Positions 52,101 through 59,696 of a stretch of DNA of 64,000 nt are shown here, piece by piece (within the stretch, counting starts at the first letter, position 1; each line of letters starts with the position of its first letter). A model generated the notes under the pieces. That model worked only from the letters and a program-made list of their open reading frames with translations. It made no database searches and had not been told where the DNA came from. Origin of the DNA: SIG587 sp045544035 (GTDB lineage: Bacteria > Bacillota > Clostridia > Oscillospirales > Acutalibacteraceae); assembly GCA_045544035.1 (NCBI GenBank), contig JAZPYE010000007.1:56946-120945 (forward strand), in the 5' to 3' direction. A program made the translations under genes and the position numbers.

Positions 52101-55100
52101 TTTAAATGTAGAGTTGTCTATAGTTAAAGAGGATTTGCGTTCCACATAGATTGCGCCGCCGTAACTTGCAGCCGATGTAGAGGTCATAGAGGCAGCTATG
52201 TTAGAGGTAAAAGTACAATCGGTAATGGTTGCAATGCCACCATTTGCAAACTCTGCATTGGTTGAGTAAATTGATACTGCTCCACCCAATGTAGCCTGGT
52301 TATTTTTAAACGTACAATTTGTAAACTCGTTGTAACGTGTTATGTAGGTTTCGCTGGAATTAGCGGTGTATACGGCACCGCCTTTACTTTTAGCGGTATT
52401 GTTGGTAAAAATGGTATCTCGTGCGGTTAATTGACCATAAGAACTGATAGCACCGCCGTTGCTATCGGATGTGTTTGCATCAAAGGTGGTATTTCCGTAA
52501 ATAACTAACGCACACAACGCGGAAGAACAAATAGCACCGCCGTTACTGGTAGACGAGTTGTTTTGGAATAATACAGTTGCGGCATCTGATTTTGAAGAGC
52601 CGATGTATGTGTGGCTAGTGGCGGTATTAGGTGAATAAATCACGCCGCCGCTAACTGTGGCAACGTTGCCAATAAAGTTACCACCGGAGATATTTAAAAT
52701 GCTGTAATTATAAATTATACCACCACGAGCAGCTTGGTTGTTTTCAAAGGTTCCGCCGTGGATATATACATTACTGTAGTTATAGATTAAACCACCGATA
52801 GTACAGTTACGGGTTTCTTCGGAAGAAGAGTCTTCTTCGTTAATAAGATTGTCTTTGTATATACCGCCGTAAATGTTGAGCGAACCACTTGCAACAACCG
52901 CCAAAGCACCGCCAATTCGGTTGGGGCGGGGGAGTTTGTATGCTTCGTTGTAAGTACGTTCATTATCAGTTTTATGGGAATTAATGGCGGTTACGTTGGT
53001 GTGAAGGTATACTTGACTGCTATAACATATAAACAGTATTGAACCATTAACAGGAACAGTCATGTTATCCTTGTTACCATCGATAATCAAAAGGTTTTCT
53101 TTTGTAGACTGGGGATTGCCTAAAGTTAGTTTAGCGTTGCCACCTAACAGAAGCGCACTTTTGCCCTCTGCATTTTGACCAACCACAAACATATCACCGC
53201 CAAAACCGGGTGCTCTGGTTAGTTTCCTCGGAAGAGTTGAGAAAATTGTGGTGTTGCCGGTAATGTAGAAGGTGCGGTCTACCTCAATATCAACAATGAT
53301 ACGGATATAAGGTGCGCCAGAGTTGATGGCATTTTCTAATTGTGTGGCTGTGCTGACATCTACGGCATCTGCCATATTGTCATAAGTCTCTTCTTGATAG
53401 TCAAGCCATTTAGGGATTTCTTCGTTGCATTCGCGCACTTTTAGGCTGTTTACAATAGCAGTGTTCCAATATGCGCTATCAAGTGTGCCCGTGTAATCGG
53501 AATCGGTATATTTAGTTTTATCTAAATACAATATTGCACCCGTAGAGTTACCCCATATGATATTACCACCATCGGTGGCGGTGTTACCTGACAAGTTAAT
53601 ACCAACCATTGTGATAGTTGTTCCGGTTGTGGTTTCGTAAAAGAAACCACCCTTAACAGCAGAGTTATTTGTAGCGGTGGTGTTGTAAAATTTTGCAATC
53701 GTTTTGTTGGATGCATAGATAGCACCACCGTAATTTCCGCTATTTTCGGTGAAGGTACAAGAATGAACAAGAACCTCGGCAGTATTTGTATAAAGGAATA
53801 ATGCACCGCCGTTTCCAGAGGAACCTGAGTGATTGTTTTTAAATTCTGTTGCGTAGATGTTGGAAGTACTGCCGGCGTATAAGGCCATACCACCACCATT
53901 ACTTATAGAGGAGTTGTTTTCAATGTTGCTACGGTAGAGGTTCATTGTAGCAGTATTGCTATAAATAAAACCACCGACTTTAGCGCTGTTGCTATTTGCA
54001 GTAAGTTTGTTCAGCATAGCAGTTGAAGATGAGTATAATGCTATACCGCCACCGTTAGAATCGGCAGAGTTTTCAGTTAAGGTGCACGATTCCATAGTAA
54101 GATAGCTTCCGGTTGAGTAGATAGCACCGCCGTTAGCACCTGAGTTATCGTTAAAGGTTACAATTTGTATTAAAGCAACCGCACCATTGTGCAGGTATAA
54201 TACGCCGCCGTTGTTGGCAGAAGTGTTGGAGTTGAAGGTACAACCAACTATATTAAGGTCGGTTTCAACCTCTCTGGAGTTGTGGCCTGAAATGTATAGT
54301 ACGCCACCGTTCTTTGAGGCGGTGTTTTCATTAAAGGTACTGTCACTAATGTTTAATATTGCGTTATAGGCAATAATAACACCGCCTGAAGTGGCATTGT
54401 TGTTTGTAAAAGTGGCATTTTGGATAGAGATTTTGTTGTTACCGTAAATAACGCCACCGTGTTCTACAGCAGAGTTGCCGGTAAATGTGACGTTACTTTT
54501 TACTACGTCGTTGTGGGTGCCGATATTTAAAATAGCGCTTGTGCTGTTGGGCATGTAAACGACACCGCCAAGATCAGAGGCGTAATTGTTTTTAATATCG
54601 GCTTTATAAATGTTTGTAGTTCGATAGCAGTAGAAAACGCCACCACGAGCAGCGTAGTTGTTTTCGAATGTGCCACCATAAACATTAAGATATCCGAAGT
54701 TGTAGATAACACCGCCTTGGGTGGAGATTTGACCTTCTTCGGTAGATGAGTCGATAATGTCATTGACAGCGTTGTTGAGGAACTTGCCGCCGTAAATATT
54801 CATTGAAGCTTTCGAGGTAATGATGGCTACTGCACCACCGATACGGCTTACATAAGATACGCCGTAAGCTTCGGTTAGGGTTTTTTCGTTGCCAACCTTT
54901 TTGTTGTTTTTAATTGTAACATTTTCATAGATGTCAACTTGAGAGTTACATACAACGAAAATTACAGAGCCGGTCACATCGACGGTCATGTTGTCACGGT
55001 TACCATCGATGGTAAGTAGATTTTGTTGTGTTGATTCGGGGTCGCCAAGAGTAAGTATTACGGAATTTTCGCAAAGTGTTCCGTCACTGTGCTCGCCTAC

Positions 55101-57401
55101 TACAAATATATCTCCGCTAAAGCCGGGTGCCCTTGTAAGAGTGTGTGCATTTACAGAGTAGATTGTAGTTTTACGATAAATATAGAAGGTTCGGTCTATC
55201 TGGAAATCTGCTGTGATTCTTAAAAGGGTTTTACCTTCTGCAAGTGCGTTTTCCAATTCGTCGGCATTTGCGATGTTGGTGGGATTTACGGGCAATTCCG
55301 GCACGACTTCGGCACCGTTATAACCGATATAATTAGGAATTTCAATAACTACATGATTAACTTTAAGTTTGTTATAGATAGCAGTTGCCCAATATGCATC
55401 ATCTAAAGTGCCAACATATTCTTTGTCAATGTATAAAGACTTGTCAAGATTTAATATGGCGCCGGTAGAGTTACCCCAAATGATAGGGCCGCCTGTTGTA
55501 GCGGTGTTGCCTTCAAGTATTAAACTGGCAAGGTTGATTTTGGTATTGGTTGTGGTGTGGTACAGAAAGCCGCCTTTTTCGGCTGTGTTGTACTTTGCGG
55601 TAGAGTTAAACAGGTCTATAACCGAACGGGAAGAAGCATAAATTGAGCCGCCGCAGTTAGCCGTGTTATAAGTATAAGTACAACTGTGCAGTTCGAGAGA
55701 TGTTTTTGCTGTGTAACCATCGGTGTATGCAAAAATCGCACCGCCATTACCGTTGGCAACATTTTTGTTGAAGGCGGTAGCATAAACACCACCGGATGCT
55801 TCTGTGAATAAATACAATGCACCACCGTCACCGGTAGCGGTGTTTTCTTCAAGTTTACTGTTGTAAATATGTAGAGTGGATTTTTCGCAATATGCAAAAC
55901 CACCTTTGGAAGCTTTGTTGCCGGAAGTTGTAATCTCATTAAGCTTAATAGAAGATTCTTCCAAGGCTGCAATCGCACCGCCGTTGGTAGAACAACTGTT
56001 TTGGCTGAATGTACCACCGTCAATGTCTATATGACCATTTTTTAGATATATGGCAGCACCGCTTTTGCTGGCGGTGTTTAAAGTAAAGTTTACGTTTTCC
56101 ATGTAGGCAGATGCATTCGAGCTCATATAAATTGCGCCGCCTGATGATGCAGCTTGGTTGCTTTTAAATGCAGTGCTTACAACGGTAAGTTCGAGCGAGT
56201 CTTTGCCGTTTTCTTCTGTATAATAGATAGCGGCACCATTGCTTTTAGCGGTGTTTTCTTCAAAAAAGCTGTTGCTGATTGTCAACACCATAGAAAATGC
56301 CGCGATAGCACCACCGCTTGAGGAAAGGGATTGATTTTCAACAAAATAGGTGTTTTGAACATCTAAAATATTGCGTGCATATATAGCGCCGCCGTAGCTG
56401 GACGCTGTGTTGTTTGTAAAGTATACACGGCTTTCACCATAGGGGCTTTCGCCACCAATATAAAGGCGTGCACCGGTACTGTTAGGCATGTAAATTGCAC
56501 CGCCAAGAGAAGAAGCGGTGTTGTTTTTAATATCGGCCTTGTAAATGTTGGCTACACGGTATATATAGAACACACCGCCACGTCCGGCATAGTTGTTTTC
56601 AAAAGTGCCGTCGTATACATTTAAAAGACCAAAACTATATATAGCACCACCTTGGGTGGAGATTTGACCTTCTTCGGTAGATGTGTCGGTGATATCGTTG
56701 ATAGCATTGTTTGAGTATGTACCACCATAGATATTCATTGAAGCCTTGGCGGTTATAATGGCAACTGCGCCACCGATATAGTTTGGATAAGAAACGCCGT
56801 ATGCTTCGTTAAGTGTTTTATTATTGCCAACTTTTTTGTTGTTTTTAATTGTAACGTTCTCGTAGAGGTCAGCTTGTGAGTTACATACAACAAAAATCAC
56901 CGAGCCGGTAACGTCAACGGTCATGTTATCGCGATTACCATCGATGGTTAAAAGGTCCTTGTCGGAAGATTCGGTATGACCCAATGTTAAGGTCACAGGT
57001 TCTTCACACATAGTACCATCTTCATATTCGCCGACAACAAAGATGTCCCCGCCAAAGCCGGGATCACGAGTTAGCGTACGCGGTTGAGTTGAAAAGATAA
57101 CGGTATTGCTGACCACATAAAAGGTTTGGTCCAGAACAAAATCTGCTTCAATGCAGATTGCCCCGAACTTTTGCTTCAAGGCGGCAGTAAGCTGACTGCT
57201 GTCTGAGACGTATACCGTATTTGCGTAGATGTCAGTCGTATCGTCTTCGGCATCATCGTCGTCGGGCAAGACGACTTCGTCTTGAACCTCGTCGGTAATA
57301 ATATCTGCTGTTTGTGCCCAGACAGTAAGAGGAACTGTTGAGAACAGCATCGCCATAATTAACATTATAGCCGATAGTTTGATGAAAATTGTTTTTTCCA
57401 T
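46128..57401 (-). CDS. Giant secreted protein: three beta-helix repeat arrays, phospholipase D-like domain, five LamG-like domains
   Basis: About 3757 residues with an N-terminal signal peptide (MEKTIFIKLSAIMLIMAMLF, cleavage near VWAQ). Three homologous modules begin near residues 60, 705 and 1345. Each opens with the same head (ADF-DRTFYI, LTRAPGFGGDIFVVG, LLTIDGNRDNMTVDV) and continues as 16, 16 and about 22 GGAIY-type turns alternating with FxxNxA, as in chlamydial Pmp proteins and other beta-helices. Residues about 2190-2670 resemble phospholipase D: MMHTKM (His near 2393) with SSSTN, and VHNKD (near 2618) with GSMYYQSN. Cys pairs SCLNC and NCLAC follow. Five LamG-like domains (each TFEA...ERAGVILGNY...FEIYT) fill about 2775-3750. 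There is no LPXTG or SLH anchor. ATG 57401 has AAAGGAAA upstream. Confidence 0.85.
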   Translation of the reverse strand: MEKTIFIKLSAIMLIMAMLFSTVPLTVWAQTADIITDEVQDEVVLPDDDDAEDDTTDIYANTVYVSDSSQLTAALKQKFGAICIEADFVLDQTFYVVSNTVIFSTQPRTLTRDPGFGGDIFVVGEYEDGTMCEEPVTLTLGHTESSDKDLLTIDGNRDNMTVDVTGSVIFVVCNSQADLYENVTIKNNKKVGNNKTLNEAYGVSYPNYIGGAVAIITAKASMNIYGGTYSNNAINDITDTSTEEGQISTQGGAIYSFGLLNVYDGTFENNYAGRGGVFYIYRVANIYKADIKNNTASSLGGAIYMPNSTGARLYIGGESPYGESRVYFTNNTASSYGGAIYARNILDVQNTYFVENQSLSSSGGAIAAFSMVLTISNSFFEENTAKSNGAAIYYTEENGKDSLELTVVSTAFKSNQAASSGGAIYMSSNASAYMENVNFTLNTASKSGAAIYLKNGHIDIDGGTFSQNSCSTNGGAIAALEESSIKLNEITTSGNKASKGGFAYCEKSTLHIYNSKLEENTATGDGGALYLFTEASGGVYATAFNKNVANGNGGAIFAYTDGYTAKTSLELHSCTYTYNTANCGGSIYASSRSVIDLFNSTAKYNTAEKGGFLYHTTTNTKINLASLILEGNTATTGGPIIWGNSTGAILNLDKSLYIDKEYVGTLDDAYWATAIYNKLKVNHVVIEIPNYIGYNGAEVVPELPVNPTNIANADELENALAEGKTLLRITADFQIDRTFYIYRKTTIYSVNAHTLTRAPGFSGDIFVVGEHSDGTLCENSVILTLGDPESTQQNLLTIDGNRDNMTVDVTGSVIFVVCNSQVDIYENVTIKNNKKVGNEKTLTEAYGVSYVSRIGGAVAIITSKASMNIYGGKFLNNAVNDIIDSSTEEGQISTQGGVIYNFGYLNVYGGTFENNYAARGGVFYCYRTTNIYKADIKNNYASDLGGVVYMPNSTSAILNIGTHNDVVKSNVTFTGNSAVEHGGVIYGNNKISIQNATFTNNNATSGGVIIAYNAILNISDSTFNENTASKNGGVLYISGHNSREVETDLNIVGCTFNSNTSANNGGVLYLHNGAVALIQIVTFNDNSGANGGAIYSTGSYLTMESCTLTENSADSNGGGIALYSSSTAMLNKLTANSNSAKVGGFIYSNTATMNLYRSNIENNSSISNGGGMALYAGSTSNIYATEFKNNHSGSSGNGGALFLYTNTAEVLVHSCTFTENSGNYGGAIYASNKTIAKFYNTTATNNSAVKGGFFYETTTGTTITMVGINLSGNTATDGGNIIWGNSTGAILYLDKTKYTDSDYTGTLDSAYWNTAIVNSLKVRECNEEIPKWLDYQEETYDNMADAVDVSTATQLENAINSGAPYIRIIVDIEVDRTFYITGNTTIFSTLPRKLTRAPGFGGDMFVVGQNAEGKSALLLGGNAKLTLGNPQSTKENLLIIDGNKDNMTVPVNGSILFICYSSQVYLHTNVTAINSHKTDNERTYNEAYKLPRPNRIGGALAVVASGSLNIYGGIYKDNLINEEDSSSEETRNCTIGGLIYNYSNVYIHGGTFENNQAARGGIIYNYSILNISGGNFIGNVATVSGGVIYSPNTATSHTYIGSSKSDAATVLFQNNSSTSNGGAICSSALCALVIYGNTTFDANTSDSNGGAISSYGQLTARDTIFTNNTAKSKGGAVYTANSSETYITRYNEFTNCTFKNNQATLGGAVSIYSTNAEFANGGIATITDCTFTSNIAASMTSTSAASYGGAIYVERKSSLTIDNSTFKQNTARSEGGAIYAGGTSTVKISDSDFTKNLIEDNGKHGGAISIHSVNLDVTSTKFTSNVAQAQAGALYISYSSSYDQNSSVSLKDSTFTGNSTGGLGGAIYVTKQTVTEEKRILNASNTEFSKNSASQGGAIYFVSGTTAYMTDITFTKNSALEGYGGAIEISGGIVEIDTATFTDNTSVGSGAGIALISQAELTLNAITATNNATEASGGFIYGENCTLNMYNSQIKTNSAENNAGGIALYAGAAGNIYNCEFIGNTAGGNGGGIFLYTNLTPCILHSCTFTGNEGAYGGAIYASNKAIANIYNVVARNNASNKGGFLYHTTTNTEITLVDVTVANNTATNGGPIIWGNSAGATLNLDKSRFTDENHTGTMDSDYWAAAIYNKLTVNYISATVPACPKYESKRTVDDSTSTNKKPVSVNDVFNLAKNSSDEDINTVYAKLPKLDNSSNLMSKKVTIFPNINGQDVMVDSFIYPTNGTADNCNVGAGLLIYQAMCYKKAYPEEEVYIDLSYYRFSIEAAVNINRNSRYFGYMRQLGGDANYDKYGFVRISYLLISAAKMGIHVTAIGHIDAYPLTANTMGLYEYFTSQLNDPCDPNYVSNRVIGDYLNFCQIDWTLQNKGGTDMMHTKMCAVSHYLDKDGNVHRNAVWSSSTNLDGINSKGVNANWKQQTATIITGHEAIYKTAVNYLRLITQYKEQEGIYEFQNLVNRLSTEQAQLILSGNGNLIPENEQIIYLGTENDAVFELYFTPLGGDILAWDEVQNPYCKYLRKLYNSEDYIIFTWNAAEYNGSFAFGKQIESMLIAAFHDNRNVNNKIYGRMEHFDATSFDDLEVGVDIGYKSFNEMLFGEVHNKDLQFSYVENGQRYYVTLLNSMNFHSGSMYYQSNFALVIKETDCNENSVFFTIADETTKGIVEHAYDYSEEKEYIPDTLADGYKYYSCLNCDKIHIIETIHREGNWIIDKKATTKENGVRHKNCLACGILLESQEYTVSQEESSLYLADATGRTFSATIENEQRLKLNKTPQTFEAVINVPKTFNERAGVIIGNYDETSLNKLTFEIYTLGRVRLFLVNNGERYDCLFDTDVRSDKPVHVALTVDGTLATLYVNGKQTETKELPFGLPTLTNDYIIGGDARSCNVVYFKGTLYSVNMFDDVRTAEEIERDKLVVAANEDSLLISKYYTAKSESAISYVPSGKTFTQTSQTKLGSLSKTPLTIEAVIHLPTDYGERGGVILGNYTETGTNRLNLEVHSEGKLRLYFTNNGETNDCIFNVDVRSDGPVHIAVVVDGLVATVYLNGVAKESATLTCALPSVLKDLKIGSDNRANNTQYFKGTVYSVNLFSSVRTAEEIKNDIILVSGNESNVIYSRYFAIDSAVWHDSSANAETFSNTKKHILGTLPTTPQTFEATINVPKDFDERVGVILGNYNETSLNKLTFEIYTLGRVRLFLVNNGQRYDCLFDTDIRSDKPVHIALTVNGTIATLYVNGKEKETKELPFGLPTLTNPYYIGGDARGGNVAYFKCGIYSVNLFSDVRTAEEILADVSHVSNDAENLISSTNFTSTVITNKIVDSTIIGREFTAKTPVSINNYLNASAQTFEATVYVPKDFDERAGVILGRYDETSLNKLTFEIYTYGRVRLFLVNNGQKYDCLFNTDIRSDKPVHIALSVDGTLATLYVNGEKTETKELPFGLPTITSGYKIGGDDRYCNVVYFRGTIYSVNLFSNVRSANAIKNDMASINHNDPSLLYSATFAKNVCEFFGHNESDPITDFNASLDGCGISHTVCLVCDKIVNYYKSPAISSIIESIKYENATGLVTDTEIGGFKVNTSLPSAPKTFEALIQLDKDFFTRAGVVIGNYDGSEKDQINFEIYTNGTPRLYYKVNGVAYTYNFKTDIRSDSLTHIALTIDGLNAYLYVNGKLTETVILEAELPENALDGFIIGSDNRTGNAQHFKGTIYYASMFSDARTTEEIAADLYIATSDSDGLLFAKSFMNSDEN

Positions 57402-57550
57402 GCTGTTTCCTTTCCGATATGTAGTGCATATCTGCAAAAATTATACAATATATATAATATATATTATTATATCATAATTATATTTGGATAACAAGCACAA
57501 AATGGAAATTGACACATTAAATGGAAACAGGATTTTGACCTATGTAAAGC

Positions 57551-57585
57551 AAAAAAACGGAGTAGATTTTCTACTTTGTTTTTAC
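57551..57585 (-). terminator. Terminator after the broken xre gene
   Basis: Minus strand: AAACAAAGTAGA, loop, TCTACTCCGTTTTTTT with some G-U pairs. It belongs to the look-alike hairpin set at 58289, 59656 and 61131, and shares ATTTTGACCTAT with the one at 58289. Confidence 0.7.
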
Positions 57586-57603
57586 ATTTATATTTATAAT
57601 TTT

Positions 57604-57851
57604 TTACTTTTTAATTTCCTGGTCTAAACTATCAAATTCAGGGGTTGAAAAGAATTCCCCTTAAAGTTGTTTCCAAGCCATCGCAAAACTTTTTAATTGT
57701 AGTTATAGATATATCACGTCTGGTTGTGTCTATCATGCTATAAGCAGTTGAGGGGGGTAACTCCGGATATATTAGCCAATTCGTATATTTTTATATTCTT
57801 TTCTTCACATAAAAACTTAAACCTATTCGCAACAACATCTTTGACGTTCAT
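57604..57851 (-). pseudogene. Broken Xre-family (HTH_26-like) regulator
   Basis: From ATG 57851 the frame reads MNVKDVVANRFKFLCEEKNI, KIYELANISGVTP and then shifts at a run of six C (plus-strand 57753-57758, six G). In the next frame it continues AYSMIDTTRRDISITTIKKF and CDGLETTLR, shifts again at GGGG near 57656, and ends EFFSTPEFDSLDQEIKK with TAA at 57604-57606. Removing one base at each homopolymer restores a normal 80-residue Cro/cI protein. It is either a pseudogene or carries two assembly errors. Confidence 0.8.
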
Positions 57852-57951
57852 TTATTTTACCTTGTGTGGTTTGTTATATCGTATTTAATCTCAAAAGTAA
57901 ATTCGTGCAGTATAAATCTCCTCAAAATACAGATAATAAGAACCACACGGT

Positions 57952-57978
57952 GTGTCCAAAATTGGAAATTTTGGACAC
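57952..57978. repeat. Strong hairpin with 12-bp perfect arms
   Basis: GTGTCCAAAATT, loop GGA, AATTTTGGACAC. It opens a 160-bp cluster of hairpins with no coding content. Confidence 0.85.
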
Positions 57979-58040
57979 CTGAGTGAACCTTGTTACTCGC
58001 GTTCGCTCGTAATATACAACACAATTTGTAAATTTTGTGT

Positions 58041-58115
58041 TGTAGGGGCGATTTATGAATCGCCCGTCAAATTCTTCACGAAACCCAAACGGGCGATTCG
58101 TGAATCGCCCCTACA
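58041..58115. repeat. Nested palindromic repeat of the GTAGGGGCG family
   Basis: TGTAGGGGCGATTTATGAAT continues to CGCCCGT and mirrors the end of the element (CGGGCGATTCGTGAATCGCC, CCTACA). Each arm is itself a palindrome (GGGCGATT...AATCGCCC). The hairpin ACAACACAA...TTGTGTTGT at 58017-58044 abuts it. Related arms lie at 32275-32298. Confidence 0.8.
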
Positions 58116-58142
58116 AAATGTGATAAGGAGATTGATTTATAT

Positions 58143-58217
58143 ATGAAAGCAACAGGTATTGTGAGAAGAATAGAGGCTTGTGTTATAATAACACAAAAGT
58201 GCGAAAAAGCCTTATAA
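58143..58217 (+). pseudogene. AbrB/SpoVT-type gene fragment (first 11 codons)
   Basis: AAGGAGATTGATTTATAT precedes ATG 58143. The frame starts MKATGIVRRIE, the conserved first residues of SpoVT/AbrB regulators, then leaves the family (ACVIITQKCEKAL) and stops at 58217. The same leader and start occur at 60938. The rest of the gene has been lost, with a TTTTGACCTAT sequence and hairpin following. Confidence 0.7.
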
Positions 58218-58288
58218 ATACTGGGGGTTCGGGAGTTTTTTGATGAAAAATTTTTGACGAAAAACAGCACATTTTGACCTATACATAG

Positions 58289-58320
58289 CAAAAGCGAGGT
58301 GAAATTCACCTCGCTTTTGT
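58289..58320. terminator. Bidirectional terminator next to the DUF262 gene
   Basis: CAAAAGCGAGGTGAA and TTCACCTCGCTTTTG pair perfectly around one A. It lies 14 bp after the DUF262 stop on the minus strand. Confidence 0.85.
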
Positions 58321-58333
58321 TTAATGCTTTAGT

Positions 58334-59515
58334 TTATTCTTCTATCAATCTAATCGCAGAGGGTGCGGTCTTAGTAGCGATGTTGTTTATATAATATGCT
58401 AGAATTTCCATTCTGTTTTCAACTCTGGCCAATGAATGTCCCCCCTTGGTTAAGAGGGCGATTAACCGCATTTCTTCGATTACTTCATTTGAATATCCAG
58501 CGTATTCTTCTTCAACAACATTTGCTTTAGCAGAAAAGAAAACCGAAAGTTTATCATCAATTTCTTTTAGGCGCTTTAGCTTGTTTTCGGCATCTGTGCT
58601 AAAATCAACATAATTCAGTCCAGCTAACAGCAATAAGTATTTAAGAAACCTTTTTCTAGTATTAGTTAATACGGATTTTTCTATGGATAATATACTGTTG
58701 ATTTGAGATACCATAGTGTTTGTGCGATCTAAACCCGATGTAGGTGTGTCAGCTTTAGCAGCATAACCTTGAATCGATTTATCTGTTGTTCCGAAAGAAA
58801 TTTTTCCGTCAAACAATCCTATAATGCTATAAAATATTTTGTCAAATTCTGCACGATTGTCCACAAATCCGATTGTATCGAGAAAAAGGTTTTTGTGTGC
58901 AATACTTTCGAGAAAATACTCAAGATTTGTTGCTGGCATAGAGTTTATAATTTCGCCTGCTCTTAACCTTTCTTGATTCTGCAGAAATCTGAAATATTCG
59001 CGTACTTGATGGTCGCTAGCATCAGCGATGTATGTCATAGGAATATTATATGAACCTATATTACCTTGAATTATAGTGGGCAAATCGCTAAATTTAAGTC
59101 GTACGTTGCCTTTATTCGAAAGTTTTCTAACAAGCTTATCAACACTTTCGTCTTTAACATTGGCTTGTTCATAATAATCTTTAATTACTTCAATTATTTT
59201 CTTTGACCATTCACTTTTAATTATGTATTGATTGGTCGCAAAATCACGGATAGTAGTTAATCTTTGCTGACCATCAACAACTTCTGATCTAGCACCTTTT
59301 GCGTTTGGCGCGTTTAGCACACGTACACTGATATTTCCTGTGGGATAGTTTTTGATAACACTATAGATTAACTTGTCCTTAAAGTCATCTTTCCAAACAT
59401 ATCCGCGTTGATAAGACGGCTGAAGGTCAAGTCCACCGAAGTTCACGGTGTTGATATCATTAAGTACGGTTGTTACAGGAATAGATGAGTTGGAAAATCT
59501 CATTTGCTCTAACAT
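58334..59515 (-). CDS. DUF262 (ParB-like nuclease fold) protein, possible defence gene
   Basis: A 393-residue protein. The DUF262 hallmarks are the N-terminal LDLQPSYQRGYVWKDDFKDK (QxxxR) and EVVDGQQRLTTIRDF (DGQQR) near residue 83, the NTP-binding/nuclease loop shared with GmrS-type restriction proteins and ParB. A helical C-terminal part follows. Stand-alone DUF262 proteins occur in defence islands and mobile elements, but this one lacks the DUF1524 nuclease usually paired with it. GGAG 7 nt before ATG 59515 fixes the start. It has its own promoter with an operator-like palindrome. Confidence 0.82.
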   Translation of the reverse strand: MLEQMRFSNSSIPVTTVLNDINTVNFGGLDLQPSYQRGYVWKDDFKDKLIYSVIKNYPTGNISVRVLNAPNAKGARSEVVDGQQRLTTIRDFATNQYIIKSEWSKKIIEVIKDYYEQANVKDESVDKLVRKLSNKGNVRLKFSDLPTIIQGNIGSYNIPMTYIADASDHQVREYFRFLQNQERLRAGEIINSMPATNLEYFLESIAHKNLFLDTIGFVDNRAEFDKIFYSIIGLFDGKISFGTTDKSIQGYAAKADTPTSGLDRTNTMVSQINSILSIEKSVLTNTRKRFLKYLLLLAGLNYVDFSTDAENKLKRLKEIDDKLSVFFSAKANVVEEEYAGYSNEVIEEMRLIALLTKGGHSLARVENRMEILAYYINNIATKTAPSAIRLIEE

Positions 59516-59548
59516 AGTATTGCTCCTTTTTTATTAATCTGTATCTGT

Positions 59549-59595
59549 ATTATAACACAAAAAACAAAAAAGTCAAGTAGATTCTAATAGAATCT
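59549..59595 (-). promoter_or_regulatory. Promoter and AGATTCT palindrome upstream of the DUF262 gene
   Basis: On the minus strand TTGACT (59576-59571), 16 bp, perfect TATAAT (59554-59549). Just upstream of the -35 is AGATTCT-AAT-AGAATCT (59579-59595), and a further AAGATTCTAT at 59619-59628, suggesting a repressor or activator site. Confidence 0.7.
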
Positions 59596-59655
59596 TAAAT
59601 GTTGACTATAAAATATTTAAGATTCTATAAAAATTAAACCAAACACATATGTAAC

Positions 59656-59685
59656 GAAAGCGGAGTGGATTTCCACTCCGCTTTC
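59656..59685. terminator. Terminator next to the HTH-TPR gene
   Basis: GAAAGCGGAGTGGA and TCCACTCCGCTTTC form a near-perfect stem around TT, 12 bp after the stop of the HTH-TPR gene. Same core as the other hairpins in this region. Confidence 0.8.
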
Positions 59686-59696
59686 ACGTTTTTATA

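Noticed and set aside
46128..57401. Regularly spaced repeats resembling a CRISPR array
   Set aside because: The periodicity comes from coding GGAIY/FxxN turns of one continuous protein; there are no conserved DNA repeats with unique spacers.
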